Assembly: GCA_046156035.1 (NCBI GenBank) | Contig: JBJXEW010000053.1 | Coordinates: 127,374-191,373 of the forward strand | Origin: JAEUIX01 sp046156035 | GTDB lineage: Bacteria; Planctomycetota; Phycisphaerae; Phycisphaerales; UBA1924 | Reading direction: 5' to 3' | Length of the DNA: 64,000 nt | Shown: piece after piece, positions 52,801-61,600 of the stretch | Layout: each line of letters opens with the position of its first letter | How positions within the stretch are numbered: the stretch's first letter is position 1 | Notes under the pieces: model-generated | The model's input: the letters and a program-made list of their open reading frames with translations, nothing else | Told to the model about the DNA's origin: nothing | Databases searched by the model: none | Made by a program: the position numbers and the translations under genes

Positions 52801-54102
52801 ATGTCCTTCAAGATCACCCATGTTCACGCCCGGCAGATTCTCGACTCCCGCGGCAACCCCACCGTGGAGGTCGAAGTCGCCCTTGATTCGGGCGCCGTCG
52901 GCCGCGCCGCGGTCCCCTCCGGGGCCAGCACGGGCGAGAACGAGGCTTGCGAACTCCGCGATGCGGACAAGGCCGTCTACCTGGGCAAGGGCGTGCTCAA
53001 GGCCGTGCAGAACGTGAAGAAGGTGATTGGGCCTCTTCTGCTCGGGCACGATGCCCGCGAGCAGGAGAAACTCGACCGCCTCATGATCAAGCAGGACGGC
53101 ACGCCCAACAAGAGCGCGCTGGGCGCCAACGCCATTCTCGGCGCTTCCATGGCCCTCGCCAAAGCCGCGGCACTGGGTTGCCGCCTGCCGCTGTATCGCT
53201 ACCTCGGCGGATCGGGCGCGAACACGCTGCCGGTGCCGATGCTCAACATCCTCAACGGTGGCAAGCACGCCGACAGCAACGTGGATTTTCAGGAGTTCAT
53301 GATCCAGCCGTGGGGGTTCGACACCTTCGGCGAGGGTCTGCGCGCGGGCGTGGAGATCTACCACGCCCTCAAGAAGGTGCTGCACGAGCGCCACCTCTCC
53401 ACTGCCGTGGGCGATGAGGGGGGCTTTGCGCCGAGCCTCAAAGATGCGGAAGATGCACTGCGCCTGATGGAAGAGGCCACGGGCAAGGCCGGATACAAGT
53501 GGGGCGAGCAGGTGTTTGTGGCCTTGGACCCCGCCGCGAGCGAGTTGTGGAACGAGGCCCGCGAGAAGGGCAAGGCGGGCTACTGCTTCTTCAAGAGCAA
53601 CCCGGAGCGCATCGCCACCAGCGACGAGATGATCGACCTTTGGGCGTCGTGGTGTGAGAAGTACCCCATCCGCTCCATCGAAGACGGCCTTGCCGAGAAC
53701 GACTGGGACGGCTGGAAGAAGATCACCGCTCGCCTCGGCTCTCGCGTGCAACTCGTCGGCGACGATCTCTTCGTCACCAATCCCACCTTCCTCGCCCGCG
53801 GCCTCAAAGAGCACGCCGCGAATGCCATCCTTGTGAAAGTGAACCAGATCGGCACGCTCACCGAGACCTTCGCCGCGGTGAACCTGGCGATGCGGAACAA
53901 CTACGCGGCCGTCCTCTCCCACCGTTCCGGCGAGACCGAGGACGCCACGATTGCCGACATCGCCGTGGCCACCAACTGCGGCCAGATCAAGACCGGTGCC
54001 CCCTGCCGCAGCGACCGCAACGCCAAGTACAACCAACTGCTGCGCATCGCGGAAGACCTGGGCGAGAGCGCGGTGTACGGGCGGGGGACGTGGACGAGGT
54101 AA
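52801..54102 (+). CDS. eno: Enolase
   Basis: Enolase interconverts 2-phosphoglycerate and phosphoenolpyruvate with Mg2+. The 433-residue protein has ILDSRGNPTVEVEV, VPSGASTGENEA, GANAILGASMALAKAAA, NILNGGKHADSNVDFQEFM, AVGDEGGFAPSL, SIEDGLAEND and VKVNQIGTLTET, with SHRSGETEDATIADIAVA at the end. All metal and catalytic residues (Glu, Lys, His) seem present. GCGAGG before the ATG serves as a ribosome site. Confidence 0.97.
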   Translation: MSFKITHVHARQILDSRGNPTVEVEVALDSGAVGRAAVPSGASTGENEACELRDADKAVYLGKGVLKAVQNVKKVIGPLLLGHDAREQEKLDRLMIKQDGTPNKSALGANAILGASMALAKAAALGCRLPLYRYLGGSGANTLPVPMLNILNGGKHADSNVDFQEFMIQPWGFDTFGEGLRAGVEIYHALKKVLHERHLSTAVGDEGGFAPSLKDAEDALRLMEEATGKAGYKWGEQVFVALDPAASELWNEAREKGKAGYCFFKSNPERIATSDEMIDLWASWCEKYPIRSIEDGLAENDWDGWKKITARLGSRVQLVGDDLFVTNPTFLARGLKEHAANAILVKVNQIGTLTETFAAVNLAMRNNYAAVLSHRSGETEDATIADIAVATNCGQIKTGAPCRSDRNAKYNQLLRIAEDLGESAVYGRGTWTR

Positions 54103-54133
54103 GATTGAAGCCGAGAACCCCGGAGGCTGCCGT

Positions 54134-54445
54134 ATGGCGAAGATCAGCGAGGCGAAACAGGTGGCCGATGCGGTCATGGCCGCGCGTGCGGACTGGCTCG
54201 CAAACCCGCTCGCACGACTGATCGTGGTCGAGGACATCCGCGCGGAGCTTGGCGACGATCACACCGGCGACGCGTCGGTGTTTCTCGAAGTCGTCCTGCG
54301 CGATTCGACGCGCGCGCAAGATTGGACGTCCAAGAACCTCAATCCGCTCATCACCCTGCTCAGCGAACGGATCGCGGATGCGGGTGTTGCACGCATGGTC
54401 TACACGCGCTTTGTCCGGAAGGCAGATCTCTCGGAGGCCGCGTGA
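54134..54445 (+). CDS. Small partner protein of HEPN-like gene, 103 aa
   Basis: The 103-residue protein (MAKISEAKQVADAVMAARAD, then LIVVEDIRAELGDDHTGDAS and FLEVVLRDSTRAQDW) has no named domain that I can identify. It resembles small proteins coded beside HEPN-domain genes that contain a DHxGD-type turn followed by a beta strand. It lacks the GS...DxD signature of the minimal nucleotidyltransferase partner. A GGAGG ribosome site supports ATG 54134. Three bases separate its stop from the next start. Confidence 0.65.
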   Translation: MAKISEAKQVADAVMAARADWLANPLARLIVVEDIRAELGDDHTGDASVFLEVVLRDSTRAQDWTSKNLNPLITLLSERIADAGVARMVYTRFVRKADLSEAA

Positions 54446-54448
54446 CGC

Positions 54449-54997
54449 ATGGCACTCAGCGACGACCTGCTTGCACAGGCGGGACAACTCGCGAGGCTGG
54501 ACGGTGCTGGTCGGCCTAAGCAGGCCAACTTGCGCCGCGCCGTGTCGGCGGCTTACTACGCCTTGTTCCACGAGATCACTTCCATGGTCGCGGCTCAGGT
54601 TGTTGGCCGGGCAAACGTGGCGGCCCCGCTCGGCGCCCGCGTCTCTCGCACAGTCACCCACGCCAACGTCAAGAAAGCGGCACAGCAGTTCACAAGCGCT
54701 GCATCCGCATCGCCAGCGTTTCAGTCGCTGCGAACCGCCATGGCTGCTCCTGGGACAACGGCACCCGCTCCATGCACCGAGCTGGCCACGTTGTGCCGCC
54801 ACGTGCCGAGCCTGCAACAGGCCAGGCATGATGCTGACTACGACCTGCTCCGTCGGTTCAACCGCGAAGAGGCTCTCCGCCGCGTTGACGAGGCGATCGA
54901 CGGGGTCCGCCTGGTGCGGGCCTTGCCCGCCGATAGCGACACGCAGGTGTTTCTCCTGGGCTGCCTGCTGGGTGATGCCTTGTACAAGAACCACTGA
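54449..54997 (+). CDS. HEPN-like protein
   Basis: The 182-residue helical protein has the HEPN-type helix RRAVSAAYYALFHEITSMVA (near residues 29-48). The C-terminal helices include HDADYDLLRRFNREEALRRV and end in LLGDALYKNH. HEPN proteins are often RNase toxins with an RxxxxH active site; a clear RxxxxH is not seen, so activity is uncertain and it might be a non-catalytic HEPN. It probably forms an operon with the preceding small protein. Confidence 0.65.
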   Translation: MALSDDLLAQAGQLARLDGAGRPKQANLRRAVSAAYYALFHEITSMVAAQVVGRANVAAPLGARVSRTVTHANVKKAAQQFTSAASASPAFQSLRTAMAAPGTTAPAPCTELATLCRHVPSLQQARHDADYDLLRRFNREEALRRVDEAIDGVRLVRALPADSDTQVFLLGCLLGDALYKNH

Positions 54998-55140
54998 CAC
55001 GCCCGCCGCGCCCGCACAACACGCGCACCTTGTCCCTGTTGCCTCACCGCCACAACCGCGCGCCCGGCCGCCCGCGAGCGCGCCCTCGCCGCGTTCTTAT
55101 CAGACCCGACTCGCGGCACGGTCTTCGCCACGCAGCCGCC

Positions 55141-55581
55141 ATGCTCATCTCTCCACTCGAGTTCCTCGGGGGCGCGATCCCCATCCTCTCCCCCAACAAC
55201 GGGGCCGGTTCGGGCGGTGGCCTCAACGCTGACCCTGCGACCAACCTCAACTCCATCGCCAGCGCGCTCACCACTGGGGACCTCTCGATCATCTTCGGGC
55301 TGGAGCCTGAGACCGACGGCGAGGCCGCCGGACCCAGCGCCATGGACTTTGCCAACTCCCTCGCACAACTCAAGGCCCAGGCCTCCGCCGCGTCGCTGGC
55401 CCAACTGCTCACCAGCGCGGCGTTGGGCACCGAGTCCGAATCGAGCATCTTCGCGCCGCTGGGGCTGAAGTTCAGCGACAATCCCGGCGGCCCCTCGGCA
55501 ACCGCCCTCGCAGGCATGCTCAACACGGCCTACGGCCCCCGTCCGTCGGACGGCCCCTTCACATTCAACCTGCTGGGCTGA
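55141..55581 (+). CDS. Hypothetical protein, 146 aa
   Basis: This small protein (MLISPLEFLGGAIPILSPNN...) is rich in Ala, Ser, Gly and Leu with an amphipathic middle (FANSLAQLKAQASAASLAQL). I do not recognise a family. Because fliD-fliS follow within 1 kb and the sequence is adhesin/axial-protein-like in composition, a flagellar link is possible but unproven. Its end overlaps a convergent membrane-protein gene by 17 bp. Confidence 0.45.
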   Translation: MLISPLEFLGGAIPILSPNNGAGSGGGLNADPATNLNSIASALTTGDLSIIFGLEPETDGEAAGPSAMDFANSLAQLKAQASAASLAQLLTSAALGTESESSIFAPLGLKFSDNPGGPSATALAGMLNTAYGPRPSDGPFTFNLLG

Positions 55582-56206
55582 TCGGTCCGGGCGCAGCGGC
55601 ATCGCGCCGCGCGGCCCCTTGGCGCGCGGCCGCCAGCGCTCCCTCAAACCCCTGCATAATGGCGTGCGTGCCCGCCGCGAGCAGGGCCGTGCTCAGCGCA
55701 AAGGCCACGCACGCACCGACCACGCGCCACAAGCCCGAGAGTGCCGCGATCTGCGCGCTGCCCACGCCCCTGTACACCAGGCCCGCGACGACCAGCACAG
55801 GCACCATCAACACAATCCCCAGCGCCACGCGCAACAGAGACCGGGGGGCATCGTGGCGGAGTGTCTCCGCCGCGGCCACAAGCGCGAGCAGCCCCGCAGC
55901 AGCCCATCGCGCAAGCAGGTGCCACTTCAGCCCCACACCCGCCACGGTGCCGTTGACCGACACATATCCCAGCGTGCTGCCCACAAACACACAGATCGCC
56001 ACGCAGACCAGCGAGATCGCCAGGACCGTCTCTGTGCCCAGACAGGCACGCACACCCCACACGCAGGCGCAGGCGATCACGATCTCGAACATGAGCAGGA
56101 ACCACGCGGGCTGGGGCGAGGTGAGCGCCGCCACGCCGGCCAGGCCCAGCGAACTCAACAGGATCAGCCCGGACAAGACGGCGAGCACGCGGCGAGCAGC
56201 AACCAT
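55565..56206 (-). CDS. Polytopic membrane protein of unknown function
   Basis: The 213-residue protein has about six hydrophobic segments, for example VLAVLSGLILLSSLGLAGVA, WFLLMFEIVIACACVWGV, VLAISLVCVAICVFVGSTLG and VGACVAFALSTALLAAG. No catalytic or transport signature is seen. A GAGG ribosome site lies 5 nt before the ATG at 56206. It is divergent from fliD. Confidence 0.6.
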   Translation of the reverse strand: MVAARRVLAVLSGLILLSSLGLAGVAALTSPQPAWFLLMFEIVIACACVWGVRACLGTETVLAISLVCVAICVFVGSTLGYVSVNGTVAGVGLKWHLLARWAAAGLLALVAAAETLRHDAPRSLLRVALGIVLMVPVLVVAGLVYRGVGSAQIAALSGLWRVVGACVAFALSTALLAAGTHAIMQGFEGALAAARQGAARRDAAAPGPISPAG

Positions 56207-56482
56207 GCAGACCTCAGGAGGTTCGCGACACAGCCGCAACAAGCGGGCCTCAAGGGTATCGGTCCATCAAGCCGCACTACCCCCGGAACTGGCGGTTTGG
56301 CCCCCGCCGCAGCCCGCGTGCGGGCCAAGGCCGGTCCGGATCGCATTGTTATGGACATGTTCGGTCCGAGCGTTCAGTCTGCCGGCCCCCGCAGCCGATG
56401 AATGGAGCGTCAGCAGCCATTCGGGCTCGGGGTGCGCCCTCACGGGCCGACTCGTTGCCCCTCCGTTGGCATTGGAGCCTGT

Positions 56483-59371
56483 ATGAGCGGTGTCACTTCC
56501 AGCGTCGGTGTATTCAGCGGGATCGATCGTGAACAGATCATCAGCCAGTTGCTCAACGCGGCCTCGCGCCCCAAGACGCTGATCCAGCGTCGCGTCGTCC
56601 AACTGCAAACCCAGTCCACCTCTCTCCTCGACATCTCCTCGCGGCTGGGCACCCTGAAGGCCGCCGCGGCCAAGTTCAACACGTCACGCGTCTTCGAGCA
56701 GGTTCAGGCCACGACTTCGGACGACAAGGTCGCCACCGCCACCGCCGCGCCGGGGGCCGCTGCCGGCACGTATTCCTTCGTTGTCGATCGCCTCGTCTCC
56801 ACGCATCAGGTGCTGTCACGCGGGTTCAGTGCACCCACGGGCGTCTCGGTCGGTGCCACCTCGTTCACCTTCGAGCCCGCGCAGGGCCGCTTGGACACCC
56901 AGACGCGCCTCTCCGACCTCAACGGCGGCGCCGGCATCACGCGCGGCAAGATCGTCATCACCGACTCCGGCGGCACCGCCACAACCGTCGACCTCTCCAA
57001 GGTGGAGAGCGTTGATGAAGTGGTCAAGGCCATCAACGACGCCGCGCAGGGGCGGGTTGTTGCCAGTGTCTTCGGCGATAAACTCCGCGTGCTCGATCAG
57101 GGGGGCGGCGTCGGCTCGCTCGCCATCACCGATGCGCCGGGCACCACCGGCACCACGGCCAGTTTGGGCCTCACCAACGGCCCGACCGATCCCGGCGACG
57201 GTGGTGAGATCATCGGCGGCGAGATCTACAAACTCGGGCGCTCCGTCGCCCTGCGCACGCTCAACGACGGCAACGGTGTCAACTTTTCCAAGACCATCGG
57301 CACCTCGTCGCCCGACATCAAGATCACCACCCGCGACGGCACCGTCATCGAGGTCGATCTCGGCGACGTCTACGAGAACATCGTGCCCCCCGTCGGCGGC
57401 GCGGCCGTTCCCACGCTCACCAAGCACGCCGCCTCAGATATCGGCGAGGTCATCGACCGCATCAACGCCGCGGCGGCGGGCAAGGTCGTGGCCGGCATCA
57501 GCACCACCGGGCCCGGCCTGGTGCTCTCCGACACCACCGCCGGCGCGGGTTCCCTGGTTGTCGAGGACCTGACCACGGGCACCACCGCCAAAGACCTGGG
57601 CCTCCTCGGCACGTCGGCCCTGGGGCAGATCGACGGACGCAAACTCCTCGCGTCCATCAACTCCACGCTGTCGTACAACCTCAACGGCGGCGCGGGTGTG
57701 GCCAGCGGCGCGTTCACGGTCACCGGCCGAGACGGCACGGTCCGCTCCTTTACCGTCAACACCGGCGGGTCGGTGCAGGACCTCATCAACTCGTTCGGCG
57801 ATGCCAGCGCCTATCTCGTCACCGCCGAACTCGACAAGAGCGGCACCGGCATCCTCCTCAAAGACAACACCGGCGGCGGCGGCGCGTTCATCGTTTCAGG
57901 TGCTGGCGCCACCGCCCTGGGCCTTGCCACCGCCCCCGCGGGCGTGGGTGCCTCCACGGTGCAGAGCGCACGCCTGCAGCACAAGTACGTCTCCACGGCC
58001 ACACGCCTCGACTCCCTCAACGGCGGGCGCGGCATCGGCATCGGCGACTTCCAGATCGTGGACAGTTACGGCAAGACCTCCACCGTGCGCGTCACCACCA
58101 GCCAATCCACCGTCGGCGACCTCATCTCACAGATCAACTCCTCGGGCGGCGGCAACATCGGGGCCCGCATCAACGACAAGGGCGACGGCATCCTTCTCTA
58201 CGAGATCGCCGCGCCCGGTGGCGCGGGCGTGCGCGCCATCTCCGTCAAGGACACGACCGGCGGTGTGGCCAAGGCGCTCAACATCCTCTCCACCGCTGCG
58301 GGAACCGGCGCCCAGAACATCATCGACGGCTCCGCCGAGCGCACCGTGACCTTCGCGGCGGCGGATTCCCTCCAGCAGATCGCCGACAAGATCAACCAGG
58401 CGGGTGTGCAGGTCACCGCCGCCGTCATCAACGACGGCAGTTCCTCCACGCCCAGCCGGCTCACCTTCACCAGCCGCGGCACCGGCGAGGCGGGCCGGTT
58501 CTCGGTGGACACGGGAAGCCTCGACCTGGGCCTCACCACGTTGTCGGAGGGGCTCAACTCCCGCGTGCTCTTCGGCTCAACCGACCCGGCCCGCGCCATC
58601 CTGCTCTCCAGTTCCACCAACGCCGTCTCGGGCGTGGTGGCGGGCCTCACGCTCGACCTGAGGAGCGCTGCGCCCGCGCCGGTCTCGATCAGCATCGCCA
58701 GCGATACCACCGGCATCGTGGCCTCCGTCAACGAGTTCATCACGGCCTTCAACGAACTGGTGGATCGGATCGACGGCCTCACCAGTTTCGACAGCACCAC
58801 CAATCAGCGCGGGCCTCTATTGGGTGATTCGACCGCGTCGAGCCTGCGCGGCGAACTCAACAGCGTGCTGAACAGCCAGCCCAAGGCCGTGGGCGGGCGC
58901 TTCCAGTTTCTCAGCCAGGTGGGCGTGGCCTTCGACAAGGACGGCAGACTCACGCTGAACGAGGAGCGCTTGCGCACCTCCATCCAGACCGATGCCCAGG
59001 CCGTGCGCGATCTCTTCGCCGCCAAGGGCCAGGCCCAGGCCTCCACCACCGAGCGTGTCTTCGCCGACAACCCCGGCATCCTGGTGCGTGTCTCCACCAG
59101 CGGGGCACTCACGACGCTGGGCGTGGCCGAACGCCTCGTGCAGTCGATCGAGAAGTACACCAAGGCCGTCGACGGCATCATCCCGCGGCGGACCAAGACC
59201 ATCGACGAACAGGTCCGCACCAGCAATACGCGCATCTCACAACTCGACCTGCGCCTGGCCTCGCGCCGGGCCATCCTGGAGAACCAGTTCATCGCCATGG
59301 AGTCGGCCATCGGCCGCCTCCAGACGCAGTCCGGCAGCCTCCAGAACATCCGTGCCATCACCCTCACCTGA
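56483..59371 (+). CDS. fliD: Flagellar filament cap protein FliD
   Basis: FliD (HAP2) caps the growing filament and helps flagellin fold. The 962-residue protein begins MSGVTSSVGVFSGIDREQII, the usual FliD_N region, and ends with the coiled-coil FliD_C region (QTDAQAVRDLFAAKG..., LVQSIEKYTKAVDGIIPRRT, LENQFIAMESAIGRLQTQSG). The middle has repeated flagellin-like IN and 'LNGGxGI' motifs (for example LNGGAGITRGKIVI, LNGGRGIGIGDFQIV). It is roughly twice as long as the enterobacterial protein. GCCGATGA at 56394 is a weak sigma-28-like -10. Confidence 0.93.
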   Translation: MSGVTSSVGVFSGIDREQIISQLLNAASRPKTLIQRRVVQLQTQSTSLLDISSRLGTLKAAAAKFNTSRVFEQVQATTSDDKVATATAAPGAAAGTYSFVVDRLVSTHQVLSRGFSAPTGVSVGATSFTFEPAQGRLDTQTRLSDLNGGAGITRGKIVITDSGGTATTVDLSKVESVDEVVKAINDAAQGRVVASVFGDKLRVLDQGGGVGSLAITDAPGTTGTTASLGLTNGPTDPGDGGEIIGGEIYKLGRSVALRTLNDGNGVNFSKTIGTSSPDIKITTRDGTVIEVDLGDVYENIVPPVGGAAVPTLTKHAASDIGEVIDRINAAAAGKVVAGISTTGPGLVLSDTTAGAGSLVVEDLTTGTTAKDLGLLGTSALGQIDGRKLLASINSTLSYNLNGGAGVASGAFTVTGRDGTVRSFTVNTGGSVQDLINSFGDASAYLVTAELDKSGTGILLKDNTGGGGAFIVSGAGATALGLATAPAGVGASTVQSARLQHKYVSTATRLDSLNGGRGIGIGDFQIVDSYGKTSTVRVTTSQSTVGDLISQINSSGGGNIGARINDKGDGILLYEIAAPGGAGVRAISVKDTTGGVAKALNILSTAAGTGAQNIIDGSAERTVTFAAADSLQQIADKINQAGVQVTAAVINDGSSSTPSRLTFTSRGTGEAGRFSVDTGSLDLGLTTLSEGLNSRVLFGSTDPARAILLSSSTNAVSGVVAGLTLDLRSAAPAPVSISIASDTTGIVASVNEFITAFNELVDRIDGLTSFDSTTNQRGPLLGDSTASSLRGELNSVLNSQPKAVGGRFQFLSQVGVAFDKDGRLTLNEERLRTSIQTDAQAVRDLFAAKGQAQASTTERVFADNPGILVRVSTSGALTTLGVAERLVQSIEKYTKAVDGIIPRRTKTIDEQVRTSNTRISQLDLRLASRRAILENQFIAMESAIGRLQTQSGSLQNIRAITLT

Positions 59372-59414
59372 GCCGGGTTGCGGTTCAGGCCCGATCGGCG
59401 ATCTGCCGCGCGTC

Positions 59415-59442
59415 TGAAGAGCAGCCCCCGGCGCGCCGATAA
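59415..59442 (+). promoter_or_regulatory. Sigma-28 (FliA)-type promoter before fliS
   Basis: GCCGATAA (59435-59442) is identical to the sigma-28 -10 consensus. TGAAGAGC (59415-59422) resembles the TAAAGTTT -35 with a 12-nt spacer. ATG 59454 lies 11 nt further on, so the transcript would be nearly leaderless. Confidence 0.5.
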
Positions 59443-59453
59443 GTCTCTCCATC

Positions 59454-59927
59454 ATGCCCACCGAGAACCCGGCCAATCAGTATCTGACCGTCAAGGTGAT
59501 GTCCGCCGCGCCGGAAGAGTTGCGACTGATGCTCATCGAGGGGGCGATCAAGTTTTGCCGTCAGGGGCAGGAGGCCCTTGCCCGCAAGGACTTCGAGGGC
59601 TGCCACAAGGGCTACACGCGCTGCCGCGAGATCATCCTTGAACTCATGAACACGATGCGGGCCAATGTGGACCCCGAACTCTGCGGCCGCCTGAGCGGCA
59701 TCTACACGTTCATGTACACGCAACTGGTGGAGAGCAGCGCGACCAAAGACGCGGCCAAGGCCGACCAGGTCATCGCCCTTCTCGAGTACGACCGAGAAAC
59801 GTGGCTGCTGCTCATGAAGAAACTCGCCGAGCAGAAGGGCGCGGGTGCCGCGGCCCCCACCGACGCTCCGCCCGCCAATGCCGCCGCCACCGCCGCCAAT
59901 CGGCCCGCGCTCTCGCTGAGCGCATGA
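59454..59927 (+). CDS. fliS: Flagellar export chaperone FliS
   Basis: FliS binds unpolymerised flagellin in the cytoplasm. The 157-residue protein has the FliS pattern YLTVKVMSAAPEELRLMLIE, KFCRQGQEALARKDFEG, and LMNTMRANVDPELCGRLSGI followed by YTFMYTQLVESSATKD. The C-terminus is Ala/Pro-rich and longer than usual. It follows fliD by 82 bp and has a sigma-28-like promoter. Confidence 0.9.
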   Translation: MPTENPANQYLTVKVMSAAPEELRLMLIEGAIKFCRQGQEALARKDFEGCHKGYTRCREIILELMNTMRANVDPELCGRLSGIYTFMYTQLVESSATKDAAKADQVIALLEYDRETWLLLMKKLAEQKGAGAAAPTDAPPANAAATAANRPALSLSA

Positions 59928-60000
59928 GCGAGGGAAGCCAGCGCAAAGAGTTCCCAGCACCAAGTTCAGAGCACAGACCCGGCCAGGCGCCCGGCGCGCC

Positions 60001-60070
60001 GCCTGACGCCTGATGTCTGACGTGCTGCATTTGCCATTTGCTCTTTGCCATTTGCCATTTGCCATTTGGC
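60001..60070. repeat. GCCTGACG and CATTTGC word repeats
   Basis: GCCTGACGCCTGATGTCTGA (from 60001) is followed by CATTTGCCATTTGCTCTTTG and further CCATTTGCCATTTG units to 60070. The first block shares words with 28771-28800 (reverse complement). No gene is seen in this 185-bp gap. Confidence 0.6.
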
Positions 60071-60100
60071 TCGGCCCAGTGCCCTTTGCCTTGCCGCGAA

Positions 60101-60106
60101 TACCAT
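60101..60106 (+). promoter_or_regulatory. Candidate leaderless -10 (TACCAT)
   Basis: TACCAT ends 6 nt before ATG 60113 of the UAP1-like gene. No Shine-Dalgarno is present. Confidence 0.4.
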
Positions 60107-60112
60107 CGGCCC

Positions 60113-61600
60113 ATGCCCACCGCCGATGCTCCCGCACACACCCACGCACTCGCCCAGCGCCTGCGCGCCATCGGCCAGGGCCACGTCCTCAACTTCGAAA
60201 GCCGCCTCAGGTCCGACCAGCGCGCTTCGCTCTGGGCCCAACTCGCCTCGCTCGACCTCGATGCGCTCCCGTCGCTGATTGAGCGATACGTCCAGTCCAA
60301 GCCCACCGCCGCGATCGCGGGCGCCATCCACCCTGTCCCCGCCTACCCCCTCCACCCAACCCCAGCCGCTCCGGCGTGGGACCGCGCCGCCTACACCTCC
60401 CGCGGCATCGACCTCCTCCGCGCCGGCAAGGTCGCGGCCTTCACCGTCGCCGGTGGTCAGGGCTCGCGCCTCGGGTTCGAAGGCCCCAAGGGCTGCTACG
60501 CCGGCGGCAGCGTCACCGGCAAGCCCCTCTTCGCCTGCCTCGCCGAGTGGATCATCGCCGCCCAGCACCGCTGGTGCCCACCCGCTGTCATGATCCCGTG
60601 GTACATCATGACCAGCCCCGCCAACCACGCGGCCACGGTCTCCTTCTTCGACGAGCACCGCTTCTTCGGCCTCGCGCGCGAGAACGTCATGTTCTTCCCG
60701 CAGGGCGTGGCCCCCGCCCTCGAAATCGGCACCGGCCGCCTGCTCATGGCAAGCCCGTGTGAACTCTCCCTCGCCCCCGACGGCCACGGCGGCTCACTCA
60801 AGGCTCTCCTCGCCTCGGGCGCCATCGCCGACATGCGCCGCCGCGGCATCGAGCACATCAGTTACACGCAGATCGACAACCCCCTCGTCAAGGTCATCGA
60901 CCCGCTCTTCCTTGGCCTGCACGCCTTCGCCCCAGACTCCTCCGCCGAGATGTCCACCAAGATCGTGGCCAAGGCCCACGCCCACGAGAAGGTCGGCCTG
61001 CTCTGCCGCGTGGGGAGCGAAGGCGCAGAACGCACCGCCGTCATCGAATACTCCGACCTTCCTGCCGAACTCGCCACCGCCACAAACCCCGACGGCTCGC
61101 TCCGCTACAACGCCGGCAACATCGCCATCCACATCATCAGCGTGCCCTTCATCGAACGCCTCTTCGCCCCCGGCAGTGGGGGGGCCGCCGCGGCCATGCC
61201 CTGGCACCGCGCCGACAAGAAGATCGCCTGCATCGATCCCTCCACCGGTGCCCGCATCGAGCCCGCGGCTCCCAACGCCGTGAAACTCGAAATGTTCGTC
61301 TTCGATGCCCTGCCGCTCTGCCGCCAGTCGGTCGTGCTCGAAACCGACCGCGAAGAGTTCGCCCCCATCAAGAACGCGACGGGCCCGGATTCGGTGGAAA
61401 CCTGCCGCGACCTTCAGACCGCCCGCGCCGCACGCTGGCTCACCGCATCCGGCCACGCCGTGCCCACACGCCCGGACGGCGCGCCAGACTGCACACTCGA
61501 ACTCAGCCCCCTTGTCGCCCTCGAACCCGCCGACTTGCGCGGCAAGTCGCTCGCCCAACCCATCACGCGCGGCTGCAAGGTCAATGTGCAAACGCTGTGA
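60113..61600 (+). CDS. UAP1-like UDP-sugar pyrophosphorylase
   Basis: The 495-residue enzyme matches the eukaryotic-type UDPGP/UAP1 family instead of bacterial GlmU: FTVAGGQGSRLGFEGPKGCY (residues 110-130) is the nucleotide-binding loop, followed by SYTQIDNPLVKVIDPLFLGL and KLEMFVFDALPLC near the end, which match the UAP1 sugar-binding region. It probably makes UDP-GlcNAc or a related UDP-hexose from UTP. Its last codons overlap the start of the next gene. Confidence 0.88.
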   Translation: MPTADAPAHTHALAQRLRAIGQGHVLNFESRLRSDQRASLWAQLASLDLDALPSLIERYVQSKPTAAIAGAIHPVPAYPLHPTPAAPAWDRAAYTSRGIDLLRAGKVAAFTVAGGQGSRLGFEGPKGCYAGGSVTGKPLFACLAEWIIAAQHRWCPPAVMIPWYIMTSPANHAATVSFFDEHRFFGLARENVMFFPQGVAPALEIGTGRLLMASPCELSLAPDGHGGSLKALLASGAIADMRRRGIEHISYTQIDNPLVKVIDPLFLGLHAFAPDSSAEMSTKIVAKAHAHEKVGLLCRVGSEGAERTAVIEYSDLPAELATATNPDGSLRYNAGNIAIHIISVPFIERLFAPGSGGAAAAMPWHRADKKIACIDPSTGARIEPAAPNAVKLEMFVFDALPLCRQSVVLETDREEFAPIKNATGPDSVETCRDLQTARAARWLTASGHAVPTRPDGAPDCTLELSPLVALEPADLRGKSLAQPITRGCKVNVQTL

